Shown: positions 7,217 through 16,407 of the stretch, piece by piece
Layout: every line of letters begins with the position of its first letter
How positions within the stretch are numbered: the stretch's first letter is position 1
Assembly (NCBI RefSeq): GCF_020042345.1
Contig: NZ_CP083387.1
Coordinates: 2,666,001-2,730,000 of the forward strand
Reading direction: 5' to 3'
Length of the DNA: 64,000 bases
From: Arachidicoccus terrestris
GTDB taxonomy: Bacteria > Bacteroidota > Bacteroidia > Chitinophagales > Chitinophagaceae
Notes under the pieces: model-generated
The model's database searches: none
Seen by the model: the letters and a program-made list of their open reading frames with translations, nothing else
What the model was told of the DNA's origin: nothing
Position numbers and translations under genes: made by a program

Positions 7217-7900
7217 CTAAATCTTAGCTGTTGTATAAAAAGATTTAAAGTATAAAGGCTCGCTATAGGCTATATCCGCAAAACGTTTTTGCACAAAATA
7301 TGACTGGGCAATTTTGTTCTGTGCAGCACTGCCTGCGGGTAGGTCCATAAAGTCAAAATTGCCATTCGGACAGATCTCTTTCCATTTATTCATACCGGAA
7401 CCAAAGAAACAAACCTTTTTTACCTGGTTTGCAAAGGGTCGCACAAAACCCTTGCCATCGAGCAGATAAGCGCCGGGAGCCAGGAGTATATTTAAATGGT
7501 CGTCATATAAAGCCGTAAAGACTTCCATGCGACGGGCATCGATCATCGGAGCAAGGAGTATTCTACCTGGATCTTCCTGCTCAAGGATGACTTTTTCTGC
7601 CATGATTTCAAGGGTGTTTAAAAGTATCAGTGGTTTATTTAATGTATAGCAAATTCCTTTGGCAGAGGAGAGTCCGACCCGAAGCCCAGTATAGGAGCCA
7701 GGCCCGGCACTCACTGATACTGCATCAATATTAGATAATTGCTTGCCGGTTTTTTCTAATATGATATTTATGGCTGATTGTAAAAAAGATGCATGGGACT
7801 TCTGTTCCATATGCGTTATTTCTGCGAGAATGTTATCAGATTCACCCAGACTTACGCAGGCTTCCCCCGCTGCGCAATCGATGTGTAGCAATAGTGCCAT
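7217..7900 (-). CDS. tsaB: tRNA threonylcarbamoyladenosine biosynthesis protein TsaB
   Basis: 227 residues of the ASKHA fold. Family features are LLHIDCAAGEACVSLGESDNIL at the N terminus (split strand motif), DAVSVSAGPGSYTGLRVGLS near residues 60-80, KGICYTLNKPLILLNTLE, and APMIDARRMEVFTALYD. TsaB is the non-catalytic partner that with TsaD and TsaE makes t6A37 in ANN-decoding tRNAs. The gene stands alone on the minus strand between arsR and purN, with AT-rich spacers on both sides. Confidence 0.95.
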   Translation of the reverse strand: MALLLHIDCAAGEACVSLGESDNILAEITHMEQKSHASFLQSAINIILEKTGKQLSNIDAVSVSAGPGSYTGLRVGLSSAKGICYTLNKPLILLNTLEIMAEKVILEQEDPGRILLAPMIDARRMEVFTALYDDHLNILLAPGAYLLDGKGFVRPFANQVKKVCFFGSGMNKWKEICPNGNFDFMDLPAGSAAQNKIAQSYFVQKRFADIAYSEPLYFKSFYTTAKI

Positions 7901-8038
7901 TATATTCTAAAATTAAATTATATGTTAAATAAAATTAAAATTATAAAACAAATATTTGTTAGTATAAAAACTATATCTACCTTGCCTATAGATAAACGAC
8001 ATAGTCTTTTTGTTTAATGATGAGATGATTTGGTTTCT

Positions 8039-8068
8039 TTGGCCTTCTATTCCAAGATAGAGGGCCAA
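8039..8068 (-). terminator. Hairpin downstream of purN
   Basis: TTGGCCTTCTAT (8039-8050) pairs with ATAGAGGGCCAA (8057-8068) with one G-U pair. It is 42 bases beyond the purN stop on the minus strand. The T-tract is poor, so it is either a weak terminator or an mRNA-stabilising hairpin. Confidence 0.5.
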
Positions 8069-8110
8069 TTTCATTATAGAATCATCCAGTTCATCTGGTA
8101 AAAGGACTAC

Positions 8111-8710
8111 TTATTCCTCTGTAAAGAGGTTGGGATGTTGTTCAATATATGTTTCAATAACCTCAGGAAAATGCCGGTGCTCTAAAACGTGGATCTTACC
8201 GGCCAGTTCAGCTGCAGTATCACCCGGTAGTACCGGACATGTGGTCTGGAACAGATGTTTTCCGTGGTCATAGGCTTCATCGACCAGGTGAATGGTAATG
8301 CCTGATTCTTTTTCTCCGGCAGCAATTACTGCCTGATGTACAAAATCACCATACATGCCTTTTCCTCCATATTTCGGCAAGAGCGCCGGATGTATATTAA
8401 TGATCCTATTTTGAAAAGCTGTCACAAGGTTACTTGGGACTTTCCATAGGAAACCCGCTAGTATAATGATATTAATATTCCTTTTTTGTAGCTCCTTTAT
8501 ATATGTATCCGTATCAAAAAATGCAGCCCTGTTAATAACTAAGGTTTCGATGTCAAATTTGCTGGCTTTATCTAAAACGCCGGCGCTATTTTTACTGGAT
8601 AACACTAACTTAACTGTAATGTTTGAATGATTTTCAAAGTGCTCCATTATCTTTTCTGCATTGGAGCCAGCCCCAGATGCAAAAATTGCCATGTTTATTT
8701 TTTTATGCAT
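8111..8710 (-). CDS. purN: Phosphoribosylglycinamide formyltransferase PurN
   Basis: About 199 residues. It transfers formyl from 10-formyl-THF to GAR, the third step of purine synthesis. Seen: the phosphate-binding N terminus MAIFASGAGSNAEKIMEHF, the active-site stretch INIHPALLPKYGGKGMYG with the catalytic Asn/His, and GITIHLVDEAYDHGKHLFQ with the catalytic Asp. Possible starts are ATG 8728 (MTDLCHMHKK), ATG 8710 (MHKKINMAIF) and ATG 8692 (MAIFASGAG). Family N termini favour 8710 or 8692. A CCTTTG string just upstream of 8710 could be part of a promoter and would favour the shortest form. The length is normal for the small PurN type. Confidence 0.93.
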   Translation of the reverse strand: MHKKINMAIFASGAGSNAEKIMEHFENHSNITVKLVLSSKNSAGVLDKASKFDIETLVINRAAFFDTDTYIKELQKRNINIIILAGFLWKVPSNLVTAFQNRIINIHPALLPKYGGKGMYGDFVHQAVIAAGEKESGITIHLVDEAYDHGKHLFQTTCPVLPGDTAAELAGKIHVLEHRHFPEVIETYIEQHPNLFTEE

Positions 8711-8906
8711 ATGACAAAGGTCTGTCAATAAGTTGAAAACCGAGAGTAAATTGTTTAAAATTAATGGCTACCATAGGGGAAACTAAAAAAAAATATATGA
8801 TGTAATAACTTCTGTAACCATTAGTAGTATTGAGTTATAGCTGATTTAAAGATCCGGTTTATTTAAAAAATTAATGACCGGATGTTCTTTTGTCAATTTC
8901 GTGTCA

Positions 8907-8914
8907 TATTTTTG
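8907..8914 (+). promoter_or_regulatory. -7 element of the respiratory operon
   Basis: TATTTTTG matches TAnnTTTG. A TTTTG lies 14 bases upstream, which is shorter than the usual spacing. The element is 40-50 bases ahead of the first gene of the alternative complex III operon and fits its transcription start. Confidence 0.45.
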
Positions 8915-8955
8915 CGGCTGTCAGGGATATTTCTCCACATTCCAACAACTGAATT

Positions 8956-10221
8956 GTGAATATGATCCACTTAAGAAAAGTAACCGCGAAGGTTGGTTTA
9001 ATTGTTAGTTTAATCTTTTTGTTGTCGTTCGCGCAGGATGCAAAAGCGCAGGATGGCAAAGCTTTATTTACAGCAAATTGTGCTTCCTGTCACAGTGTTC
9101 ATAAAGATATGACCGGGCCCGCACTGGCAGGTGTTGAAAGCCGTTGGCCAGATCGCGCGCACATTATTGCCTGGGTACATAATAGTTCTAAAGTATTGTC
9201 CTCTGGCGACAAATATGCGAACACGCTGTTCGAAAAATGGAACAAGACCCCGATGACTCATTTTGAGGGGCTACTGTCCGACGATGACGTAAATGCGATC
9301 CTGGACTATGTAAAAGTAGAGGAAGCAAAAAAAACAGCAGCACCGGCAGCAGGAGCCGCTACACAGACATCCGGCGAACAATCTGATAATACCTTATTAT
9401 ATGTAGTACTAACGGGTGTTCTTGCCATCGTCGCAATTATCCTGTTACAGGTTAACAGCAGTCTGAAGAGAATGTCCAATAAAAAAGAAGGACATCCGGT
9501 ACTGGGACCTATTCCTTTCTACAGAAATAAGAAGTTCATTGCGGTTGTTGCTATCCTGATCTTCATCTATATCGGATACTGGCTGGCCAGTGGTGCGATC
9601 GGTCTGGGGCATTCTCAAAACTATGAACCTAAACAGCCGATATTCTATTCACACAAAGTGCATGCGGGTATCAATCAGATCAACTGTCTGTATTGTCACA
9701 CCAATGCACAATATAGCAGACATGCAACAATTCCTTCAGTTAATGTTTGTATGAACTGTCATATGGCTATTACAGAGTATACAGGTCCTAAGCTCTTTAC
9801 GGCTGAAGGTGAAGAAGTTGACGGTTCTGCAGAAATTCAGAAATTGTATAAATATGCCGGCTATGTCCAGGGACAGCCATGGGATGCTTCTAAAGCCAAA
9901 CCCATTGAATGGGTTCGTATCCACGAGCTGCCTGACCATGTATATTTTAATCACTCTCAGCACGTTATGGTTGGTAAAGTACAATGTCAGACTTGCCATG
10001 GCGATATCACAAAAATGGACGAAGTCAAACAATTCGCTCCGCTGACCATGGGCTGGTGTATTAACTGTCACCGCACAACTAATGTACAATTTAAAGACAA
10101 CGGATTCTATAGCATCTATCAAAAATATCATGAAGGATTGAAGAACGGAACCATTGATTCTGCCAAAGGCATTACAGTGGAAATGATCGGCGGTACTGAG
10201 TGCCAGAAATGTCACTATTAA
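8956..10221 (+). CDS. actA: Alternative complex III subunit ActA: cytochrome c fused to pentaheme cytochrome c
   Basis: 421 residues from GTG; an ATG two codons later (8962) is equally possible. A signal peptide (residues 1-32) is followed by a mono-heme cytochrome c domain with CASCH (C42-H46). A transmembrane helix lies at about 147-166, and a second hydrophobic helix at 194-212. The multiheme domain has CLYCH (244), CMNCH (265), CQTCH (344), CINCH (368) and CQKCH (416). That gives six CxxCH sites, one in the fused domain and five in the ActA core. It carries electrons in the quinol:cytochrome c oxidoreductase ACIII on the periplasmic side. It is the first gene of the operon; actB follows after 62 bases. 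Confidence 0.95.
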   Translation: MNMIHLRKVTAKVGLIVSLIFLLSFAQDAKAQDGKALFTANCASCHSVHKDMTGPALAGVESRWPDRAHIIAWVHNSSKVLSSGDKYANTLFEKWNKTPMTHFEGLLSDDDVNAILDYVKVEEAKKTAAPAAGAATQTSGEQSDNTLLYVVLTGVLAIVAIILLQVNSSLKRMSNKKEGHPVLGPIPFYRNKKFIAVVAILIFIYIGYWLASGAIGLGHSQNYEPKQPIFYSHKVHAGINQINCLYCHTNAQYSRHATIPSVNVCMNCHMAITEYTGPKLFTAEGEEVDGSAEIQKLYKYAGYVQGQPWDASKAKPIEWVRIHELPDHVYFNHSQHVMVGKVQCQTCHGDITKMDEVKQFAPLTMGWCINCHRTTNVQFKDNGFYSIYQKYHEGLKNGTIDSAKGITVEMIGGTECQKCHY

Positions 10222-10283
10222 TCTTAGCCGATTTATACCGGATTTCAATCAATATACTTTTTAAATTTTTCAAATTTCGATAA

Positions 10284-13200
10284 ATGGCGAACAAAAAACA
10301 CTGGCAAAGTTTTGGTGAGCGTGGAAATACAAAGGCATTTCAGGACGCAAACAAAAACGAATTCCCCGAAGATCTACTTCCTTTTGAAGAAGTAGATGGC
10401 GGGTTTTTAAGCGCGCCAACGCCCAGAAGAGATTTTTTAAAATATTTAGGTTTTTCCACTGCTGCAGCTGCGCTGGCTGCCAGTTGCGAAACACCTGTTC
10501 GTAAGGTCATTCCATTTGCCAACAAACCTGAGGATATTGTACCGGGCGTAGCCAATTACTATGCTACCACCTATGTAGAAGACGGAGATGCCATTAGTGT
10601 ATTGGCTAAAGTACGGGATGGCCGTCCTATTAAATTGGAAGGAAATGAGCTGAGTGCTGTGACAAATGGCGGCACCTCTGCCCGTTTACAGGCATCCGTC
10701 ATCGAATTATACAACACCGCACGACTGCGTTACCCAACCATTGGGGAAGGTAAAGAAGTTACTTTTGAGGCTATTGATAAAGCGATCAGCGGTAATCTGA
10801 ATGGGCCAGCAGTTATCCTGACCACACCGGTGACATCGCCCAGCAGCCTGGAAGTTATTAATAAATTTATCGCCAAGTTCCCTGGTAGCCGCCATGTAAC
10901 TTATAATAGTGTTTCCTATAGCGGATTGTTGGAAGCCAATGATGCCAGCTATGGAAAAAAGGCGATTCCGACCTATCACTTTGATAATGCGAAAGTCATT
11001 GTGGGTCTCGGTGCCGATTTTCTGGGTACCTGGATCGCGCCGGTTCAGTTCTCCAAGCAATATGCAGTAGGTCGCAAGATCGATGAGAAGAAGCCGACGA
11101 TGAGCAAGCACTATCAGTTTGAAGGTATTCTGACACCTACGGGTGCCAGTGCTGATGAGCGCTTCCAGACCAGGCCTTCTGAAATGGGGCTGGTCGCAGC
11201 AGCCTTACTGAGTGCTGTCAATGGCGGAGGTGTGAGCGGCATCCAGGATGCTAAATTAAAAGCAGGTGTTGAAAAGGTTGCAAAAGACCTGATTGCCAAT
11301 AAAGGCGCCGCACTGGTCGTTTCGGGTAGCGCTGACAAAAATGTCCAGATCGTTATCAATGCCATCAATGAGGCATTGGGCGCGAACGGCACTACCATTG
11401 ACTGGAGTGTTCTGAACAATACCCGTCAGGGTACCGACAGTGAGTTCGTTCAGCTGCTAAATGATATGAAAGCCGGCAATGTATCTACGCTTATCGTATA
11501 TGGTGCTAATCCGGCCTATAGCTGGCAGAAAAGCGATGATTTTGCAGCCGCATTGAAAAAAGTTCGGACAACGATTTCCTTAAACGAGAAAGCTGATGAA
11601 ACAACACAGCTTTGTAAATATGTCGTTCCCAGCCATCATTTCCTGGAAAGCTGGGGTGATGCAGAACCAAGAACCGGTCATTTTAGCTTTATTCAGCCTA
11701 CAATCAATCCATTATTTAAGACCCGTCAATGGCAGGACAGCCTGTTGAAGTGGGCGGGAGAGCCTTCTGATTATGAGACTTTCCTGAAAAATTACTGGAT
11801 GACCAAGTTGGGTGGTGGTGAAACCATGTGGCTGAAAACTATTCAGAGTGGTGTTATTAACCCGGCGCCGACTGCTGCCGCCGCAGCTGCCTTCAATAGC
11901 GCTGCCGTTCAGCCTGCACTTGCTGCTGTTAGCAGCAAGAAAAAGGCCGGTAAGTACGAATTGGTTCTTTATCAGAAGATCTCTATCGGAGAAGGTCAGG
12001 GTGCCTCTAACCCCTTCCTGCAGGAAATGCCTGACCCGATCTCCAGAGCAACCTGGGACAACTATGTAATGATCTCCCCGGCAATGGCTAAAGAATTGTT
12101 GGGTATTGATATCTACAGCGAAGGCCGTGCCGATGAATACGAAGTATATCCTGAAAAGCCGGTAGTAAAAGTAACTGTCGGTGGAGCTTCTCTTGAATTA
12201 CCTATTCTGGTGATTCCCGGAACGCATCCAAATACCGTTGGTATCGCTGTTGGTTATGGCCGTACCGGCAAGGTGGGTAAAGCTGCGGATGGTTATGGTA
12301 AGAATGCCTACCCACTGGCTCAACTGGTAAACGGAACTGTTCTTTTTGAACAGTATGATGTAAAAATCGAGAAGACGGGGAAGAAGTCTAAAGTTGCGCA
12401 GATTCAGGTACACGATCGCTACGATTCCGTTATCGGCGGTAAACGTACCGAAGTGTTGAAAGTATTGAATCTTCCTGAGTTCCAGGAGGATCCGAAAGAG
12501 ATATTAAGAGACCGAGAAGAAGAGCTCAAGCCTTATGGCGGTGTTGAGAACTTTGAAACACAAGGTACAATCTATCCATATTATGATAAACCAGGGATCC
12601 ACTGGGCCATGAGCGTGGATATGAATGCCTGTAACGGTTGTGGTGCGTGCGTAGTCGCCTGTAATATTGAGAACAATGTGCCGATCGTCGGTAAAGACGA
12701 GGTGGCCCGCTTCCATGATATGCACTGGCTCCGTATTGACCGTTATTATACCGGAGATGTTGATAATCCGAACGTTGTGTTCCAACCGATGCTTTGTCAA
12801 CACTGTGACAATGCACCTTGTGAAAACGTATGTCCGGTCAATGCGACCAATCACAGTACTGAAGGATTGAACCAGATGGCATATAACCGTTGTATCGGTA
12901 CGCGTTATTGCGCTAATAACTGTCCATACAAAGTACGCCGCTTCAACTGGGCTGACTATACCGGTGCGGATTCATTCCCTAACAACCAGGATCAGACTAC
13001 CGTCGGTAAATTGGATGCAACTGTTCACGATAGAATGGATGAACTGTCCAGAATGGTATTAAATCCGGATGTGACTGTCCGCTCCCGTGGTGTAATGGAA
13101 AAATGTTCTTTCTGTGTGCAGCGTTTACAGGACGGTAAGCTCAAAGCGAAGAAAGAAAGCAGACCATTAAAATCCGGTGCGAATAATGAGTGGGATGTGA

Positions 13201-13406
13201 AAACTGCCTGTCAGCAGGCATGTGCAAGCGATTGTATCGTCTTTGGTAACGTAAATGACAAAGACAGTGCTATCTCTAAAGTGAGAAGAGAAAATCCGCT
13301 GAGATTATTCCATTCTCTGGAACAATTACACACTATGCCAAATGTGAACTATTTTGCGAAAGTGCGTAATACAGATGTGAAAGAGATAGAAACTCCGACG
13401 GCTTAA
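10284..13406 (+). CDS. actB: Alternative complex III subunit ActB (molybdopterin-oxidoreductase-like plus iron-sulfur domain)
   Basis: 1040 residues. A twin-arginine-type signal (PRRDFLKYLGFSTAAA, RR at 48-49) precedes a long MopB-like domain (about 70-760) that in ACIII carries no molybdenum cofactor. The C-terminal quarter is a ferredoxin-like unit with four cysteine clusters: CNGCGACVVAC, CQHCDNAPCENVCPV, CIGTRYCANNCPYKVRR and CSFCVQRLQ with CQQACASDC. These would hold the Fe-S chain that passes electrons from quinol to the ActA hemes. ATG at 10284 follows actA after 62 bases, and actC follows after 43 bases. An alanine-rich linker lies near residues 530-555 (TAAAAAAFNSAAVQPALAA). Confidence 0.96.
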   Translation: MANKKHWQSFGERGNTKAFQDANKNEFPEDLLPFEEVDGGFLSAPTPRRDFLKYLGFSTAAAALAASCETPVRKVIPFANKPEDIVPGVANYYATTYVEDGDAISVLAKVRDGRPIKLEGNELSAVTNGGTSARLQASVIELYNTARLRYPTIGEGKEVTFEAIDKAISGNLNGPAVILTTPVTSPSSLEVINKFIAKFPGSRHVTYNSVSYSGLLEANDASYGKKAIPTYHFDNAKVIVGLGADFLGTWIAPVQFSKQYAVGRKIDEKKPTMSKHYQFEGILTPTGASADERFQTRPSEMGLVAAALLSAVNGGGVSGIQDAKLKAGVEKVAKDLIANKGAALVVSGSADKNVQIVINAINEALGANGTTIDWSVLNNTRQGTDSEFVQLLNDMKAGNVSTLIVYGANPAYSWQKSDDFAAALKKVRTTISLNEKADETTQLCKYVVPSHHFLESWGDAEPRTGHFSFIQPTINPLFKTRQWQDSLLKWAGEPSDYETFLKNYWMTKLGGGETMWLKTIQSGVINPAPTAAAAAAFNSAAVQPALAAVSSKKKAGKYELVLYQKISIGEGQGASNPFLQEMPDPISRATWDNYVMISPAMAKELLGIDIYSEGRADEYEVYPEKPVVKVTVGGASLELPILVIPGTHPNTVGIAVGYGRTGKVGKAADGYGKNAYPLAQLVNGTVLFEQYDVKIEKTGKKSKVAQIQVHDRYDSVIGGKRTEVLKVLNLPEFQEDPKEILRDREEELKPYGGVENFETQGTIYPYYDKPGIHWAMSVDMNACNGCGACVVACNIENNVPIVGKDEVARFHDMHWLRIDRYYTGDVDNPNVVFQPMLCQHCDNAPCENVCPVNATNHSTEGLNQMAYNRCIGTRYCANNCPYKVRRFNWADYTGADSFPNNQDQTTVGKLDATVHDRMDELSRMVLNPDVTVRSRGVMEKCSFCVQRLQDGKLKAKKESRPLKSGANNEWDVKTACQQACASDCIVFGNVNDKDSAISKVRRENPLRLFHSLEQLHTMPNVNYFAKVRNTDVKEIETPTA

Positions 13407-13449
13407 TAGGATTTAATAATAATTATTTATTGGTTATAAACGAAACCGA

Positions 13450-14892
13450 ATGTCATTATTTAAATACGAATCAGAACTCAGAGAACCCTTGGTGAAGGGC
13501 AGCAAATCGTATCATCAGATTACGGAAGATCTTGTTGCACCCATTGAAGTGAAACCAGGCAAATTGTGGTACATCGGGTTTTTTATTTCCCTCTGTCTTT
13601 TGCTTTTTGGTGTGATCAGTGTCTATACCGAAGTGGTATACGGTATCGGTCAGTGGAATCTGAATAAGACCGTGGGTTGGGGATGGGATATCACCAACTT
13701 CGTATGGTGGGTAGGTATTGGTCATGCCGGTACATTGATTTCTGCAATCCTGTTGCTGTTCCGTCAGGGGTGGCGTACAGGGGTGAACCGTGCTGCTGAA
13801 GCGATGACGATCTTCGCCGTAATGTGTGCCGGTCAGTTCCCGATCTTCCACATGGGTCGTGTATGGGATGGTTTCTTCGTAATGCCTTATCCGAACACAC
13901 GTGGTCCTTTATGGCCTAATTTCGATTCTCCTTTGCTGTGGGACGTATTTGCGATCTCTACGTATTTCACGGTTTCTGTATTATTCTGGTATACAGGTCT
14001 GTTGCCTGATTTTGCAACGGTTCGCGACCGTGCGAAAACTAAACTTAGAAAATTATTATATGGTATTGCCTCTTTTGGATGGACGGGTTCCACCAAACAC
14101 TGGCAGCGGCATGAAGCCTTGTCCTTAGTCTTGGCAGGTCTTGCAACCCCGCTGGTACTTTCGGTACACACGATTGTATCCTTTGACTTTGCCACTTCAG
14201 TCATCCCAGGTTGGCATACAACGATCTTCCCGCCGTATTTTGTAGCTGGTGCGGTGTTCTCCGGGTTTGCCATGGTAAACTCACTGCTGCTCATTGTCCG
14301 TAAAATGATGAATCTACAGCAATATATTACTATTGGTCACATCGAGGCGATGAACAAAGTAATTGTACTGACGGGTTCCATTGTTGGTGTAGCTTACCTG
14401 TCTGAACTTTTTATCGCCTGGTATAGCGGTAACCGCTATGAGGCCTATGCTTTCTTCTATAGCCGTGCCGATTTATTTAGCCCCCTGGGATGGAGCTACT
14501 GGGGTATGATTGCCTTTAACGTTCTCAGTCCGCAAATCTTCTGGTTCCGTAAAATGAGACGTAACCTGTTTGTAACATTCTTTATGAGTATCATCGTAAA
14601 TATCGGTATGTGGTTTGAGCGTTTTGTAATCATCGTTACTTCTATTTACAGAGACTATGTTCCTTCTGCATGGACGGTATACTATCACCCGACTATTTGG
14701 GAAATGGGCTTTTATATTGGTACGTTTGGTCTATTCTTTACCTGTTTCTTCCTATTCTCCAAGTATTTCCCGGTTATCGCCATTGCGGAGATCAAGAGTA
14801 TTGCGAAGACATCGGGCGACAACCATAAATGGGCTGTGTCACCTGTTGAATCAAAAGAACCTGAAGTATTTGCACATGAGTATGCGCACTAA
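13450..14892 (+). CDS. actC: Alternative complex III subunit ActC (NrfD-like quinol-binding membrane protein)
   Basis: 480 residues with about ten hydrophobic helices. NrfD/PsrC-family features include WDITNFVWWVGIGHAGTLIS near residue 78, MGRVWDGFFVMPYPNTRGPLWPNF and YVPSAWTVYYHPT. ActC is the large membrane subunit thought to bind menaquinol and take part in energy conversion in ACIII. ATG at 13450 is the only sensible start. It lies between actB and actD in the standard act order, on the same strand with short gaps. Confidence 0.95.
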   Translation: MSLFKYESELREPLVKGSKSYHQITEDLVAPIEVKPGKLWYIGFFISLCLLLFGVISVYTEVVYGIGQWNLNKTVGWGWDITNFVWWVGIGHAGTLISAILLLFRQGWRTGVNRAAEAMTIFAVMCAGQFPIFHMGRVWDGFFVMPYPNTRGPLWPNFDSPLLWDVFAISTYFTVSVLFWYTGLLPDFATVRDRAKTKLRKLLYGIASFGWTGSTKHWQRHEALSLVLAGLATPLVLSVHTIVSFDFATSVIPGWHTTIFPPYFVAGAVFSGFAMVNSLLLIVRKMMNLQQYITIGHIEAMNKVIVLTGSIVGVAYLSELFIAWYSGNRYEAYAFFYSRADLFSPLGWSYWGMIAFNVLSPQIFWFRKMRRNLFVTFFMSIIVNIGMWFERFVIIVTSIYRDYVPSAWTVYYHPTIWEMGFYIGTFGLFFTCFFLFSKYFPVIAIAEIKSIAKTSGDNHKWAVSPVESKEPEVFAHEYAH

Positions 14893-14985
14893 TTGGTTCT
14901 GGGGACGTAAAGTGTAGTATATAGTATAATAAAAAATGATTTCATTCATAGCGTATAGTTTTATGACGCTTAATTGAAAAATACA

Positions 14986-15576
14986 ATGGCAAAAAAGAAA
15001 TTTGTTGTAGCGAGTTTTGATGATGAAGCAAATCTGTTCCCTGCGGTGGAAAAAACCCGCAAGGCCGGATACAAGATTCACGACGTGTACACACCCTTTC
15101 CGATGCATGGTCTTGACCATGTAATGGGGCTCAGGGAGACCAGTTTGCATACCGCTGGATTTATTTATGGTATTCTGGGAACCTGTACAGCCCTTGGCTG
15201 TATGACATGGATCTTCGTGTCTGACTGGCCTCAGATTTATGACGGTAAACCGCATTTTGCGTTGCCGGCATTTATTCCGATCACTTTCGAATTGACGGTG
15301 CTTTTCGCAGCGGTAGGGATGGTGTATACATTTTGCTGGTTATGTCAGTTAGCTCCATTTGTAAAGAAACACATTTTCCACCCCAGGCAGACGGATGACA
15401 TTTTTGTACTCGCTGTAGAGTGCACTCCCGGGACAGATGTTGCGGAATTGGAAAGATTTTTTGATGATAAAGGAACGGTAGGTGTTGAGATCCAGGACGC
15501 TGAAGCGGGCTGGTGGTGGGGCCGCTTTGACAAAGAGCAGCAGATCATCAATGAGAATGCAGTAGAAGTATTATAA
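14986..15576 (+). CDS. actD: Alternative complex III subunit ActD (DUF3341)
   Basis: 196 residues from ATG 14986; a TTG at 14974 would add four. Typical DUF3341 layout: soluble N terminus MAKKKFVVASFDDEANLFPAV, the strongly conserved YTPFPMHGLDHVMGLRETSL, and two transmembrane helices (near 60-80 and 100-125). A cytoplasmic end follows with DDIFVLAVECTPG and the terminal WWWGRFDKEQ. ActD is a small membrane subunit of ACIII contacting ActC. It is the fourth gene of the act operon; the 93-base gap to actC is the longest within the operon. Confidence 0.94.
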   Translation: MAKKKFVVASFDDEANLFPAVEKTRKAGYKIHDVYTPFPMHGLDHVMGLRETSLHTAGFIYGILGTCTALGCMTWIFVSDWPQIYDGKPHFALPAFIPITFELTVLFAAVGMVYTFCWLCQLAPFVKKHIFHPRQTDDIFVLAVECTPGTDVAELERFFDDKGTVGVEIQDAEAGWWWGRFDKEQQIINENAVEVL

Positions 15577-15643
15577 GCTGGATATAGCAAATAAATTTTA
15601 AATTCTAGCCGTTACGATTCGGCTTTTTATACAGAAATCAAAT

Positions 15644-16324
15644 ATGAGGATGAAAAAATTATCTGTCATAGCACTTATTTTGATTAGCGGGGCAACCTTG
15701 GTAAGTTGTGGTAATGAGGTAAGACGCGATCCGGGTCATGTTTATATGCCGGATATGTTCTACAGCCGGGCCTATGAAACATATGCCCAGAGGGATTCTG
15801 CCCAGTTTACAACTGATAAGGCAGAAGCAGGGCGTAAAATATTCTACAATAACCAGCCTGTAGCCGGTACCATTGCAGCAGGAGAGGATTTGCCTTTCCC
15901 TCTGGCAAAAGATGCTGCCGGTGATACGACGAATTACGTGGCTTCAAAAGCACTGGTTAATCCTGAAGGTCCTTTGACTGCTGAACAGACAACAGAGATT
16001 CACCGTTTGTATCTGATTAACTGTGGTATCTGTCATGGTGCTAAAATGGATGGCAACGGTCCGCTGTATAATGACGGTAATGGTCCATTTGCCGCGGCTC
16101 CTAAGAACCTACTTGGTGATCCGATCGTTATGAATATGCCTGAAGGCCAGATGTTCTATTCTATTGAATACGGTAAGGGGATGATGGGGAGCTATGCTTC
16201 TCAGTTGAGTCGCAAGCAACGTTGGCAGCTGGTACATTATATTAAAGCCCGGCAACACCAGGCCAAAGGCATACCGGTGGATCCGGCAGATGTAGCAGAT
16301 ACAACAGCTTTGGCAGCTAATTAA
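15644..16324 (+). CDS. actE: Alternative complex III subunit ActE (lipoprotein mono-heme cytochrome c)
   Basis: 226 residues. It has a lipoprotein signal with lipobox LVSC (Cys22) and the conserved MPDMFYSRAYETY shortly after. A cytochrome c domain carries CGICH near residue 127 and the distal Met region around NMPEGQMFYSIEYGKGMMGSY. In ACIII, ActE is a periplasmic, lipid-anchored cytochrome that helps deliver electrons onward, here presumably to the Cu-A site of the oxidase encoded downstream. ATG at 15644 is supported by the signal peptide; the next Met (MKKLS) is two codons in. Confidence 0.95.
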   Translation: MRMKKLSVIALILISGATLVSCGNEVRRDPGHVYMPDMFYSRAYETYAQRDSAQFTTDKAEAGRKIFYNNQPVAGTIAAGEDLPFPLAKDAAGDTTNYVASKALVNPEGPLTAEQTTEIHRLYLINCGICHGAKMDGNGPLYNDGNGPFAAAPKNLLGDPIVMNMPEGQMFYSIEYGKGMMGSYASQLSRKQRWQLVHYIKARQHQAKGIPVDPADVADTTALAAN

Positions 16325-16407
16325 TAAAAGGAGTGATAGTAGATAAAGGTTCATTAAAATAAAGCTTAGCTTTAAATAATATAGTTAAACATTATATACG
16401 ATATAAG

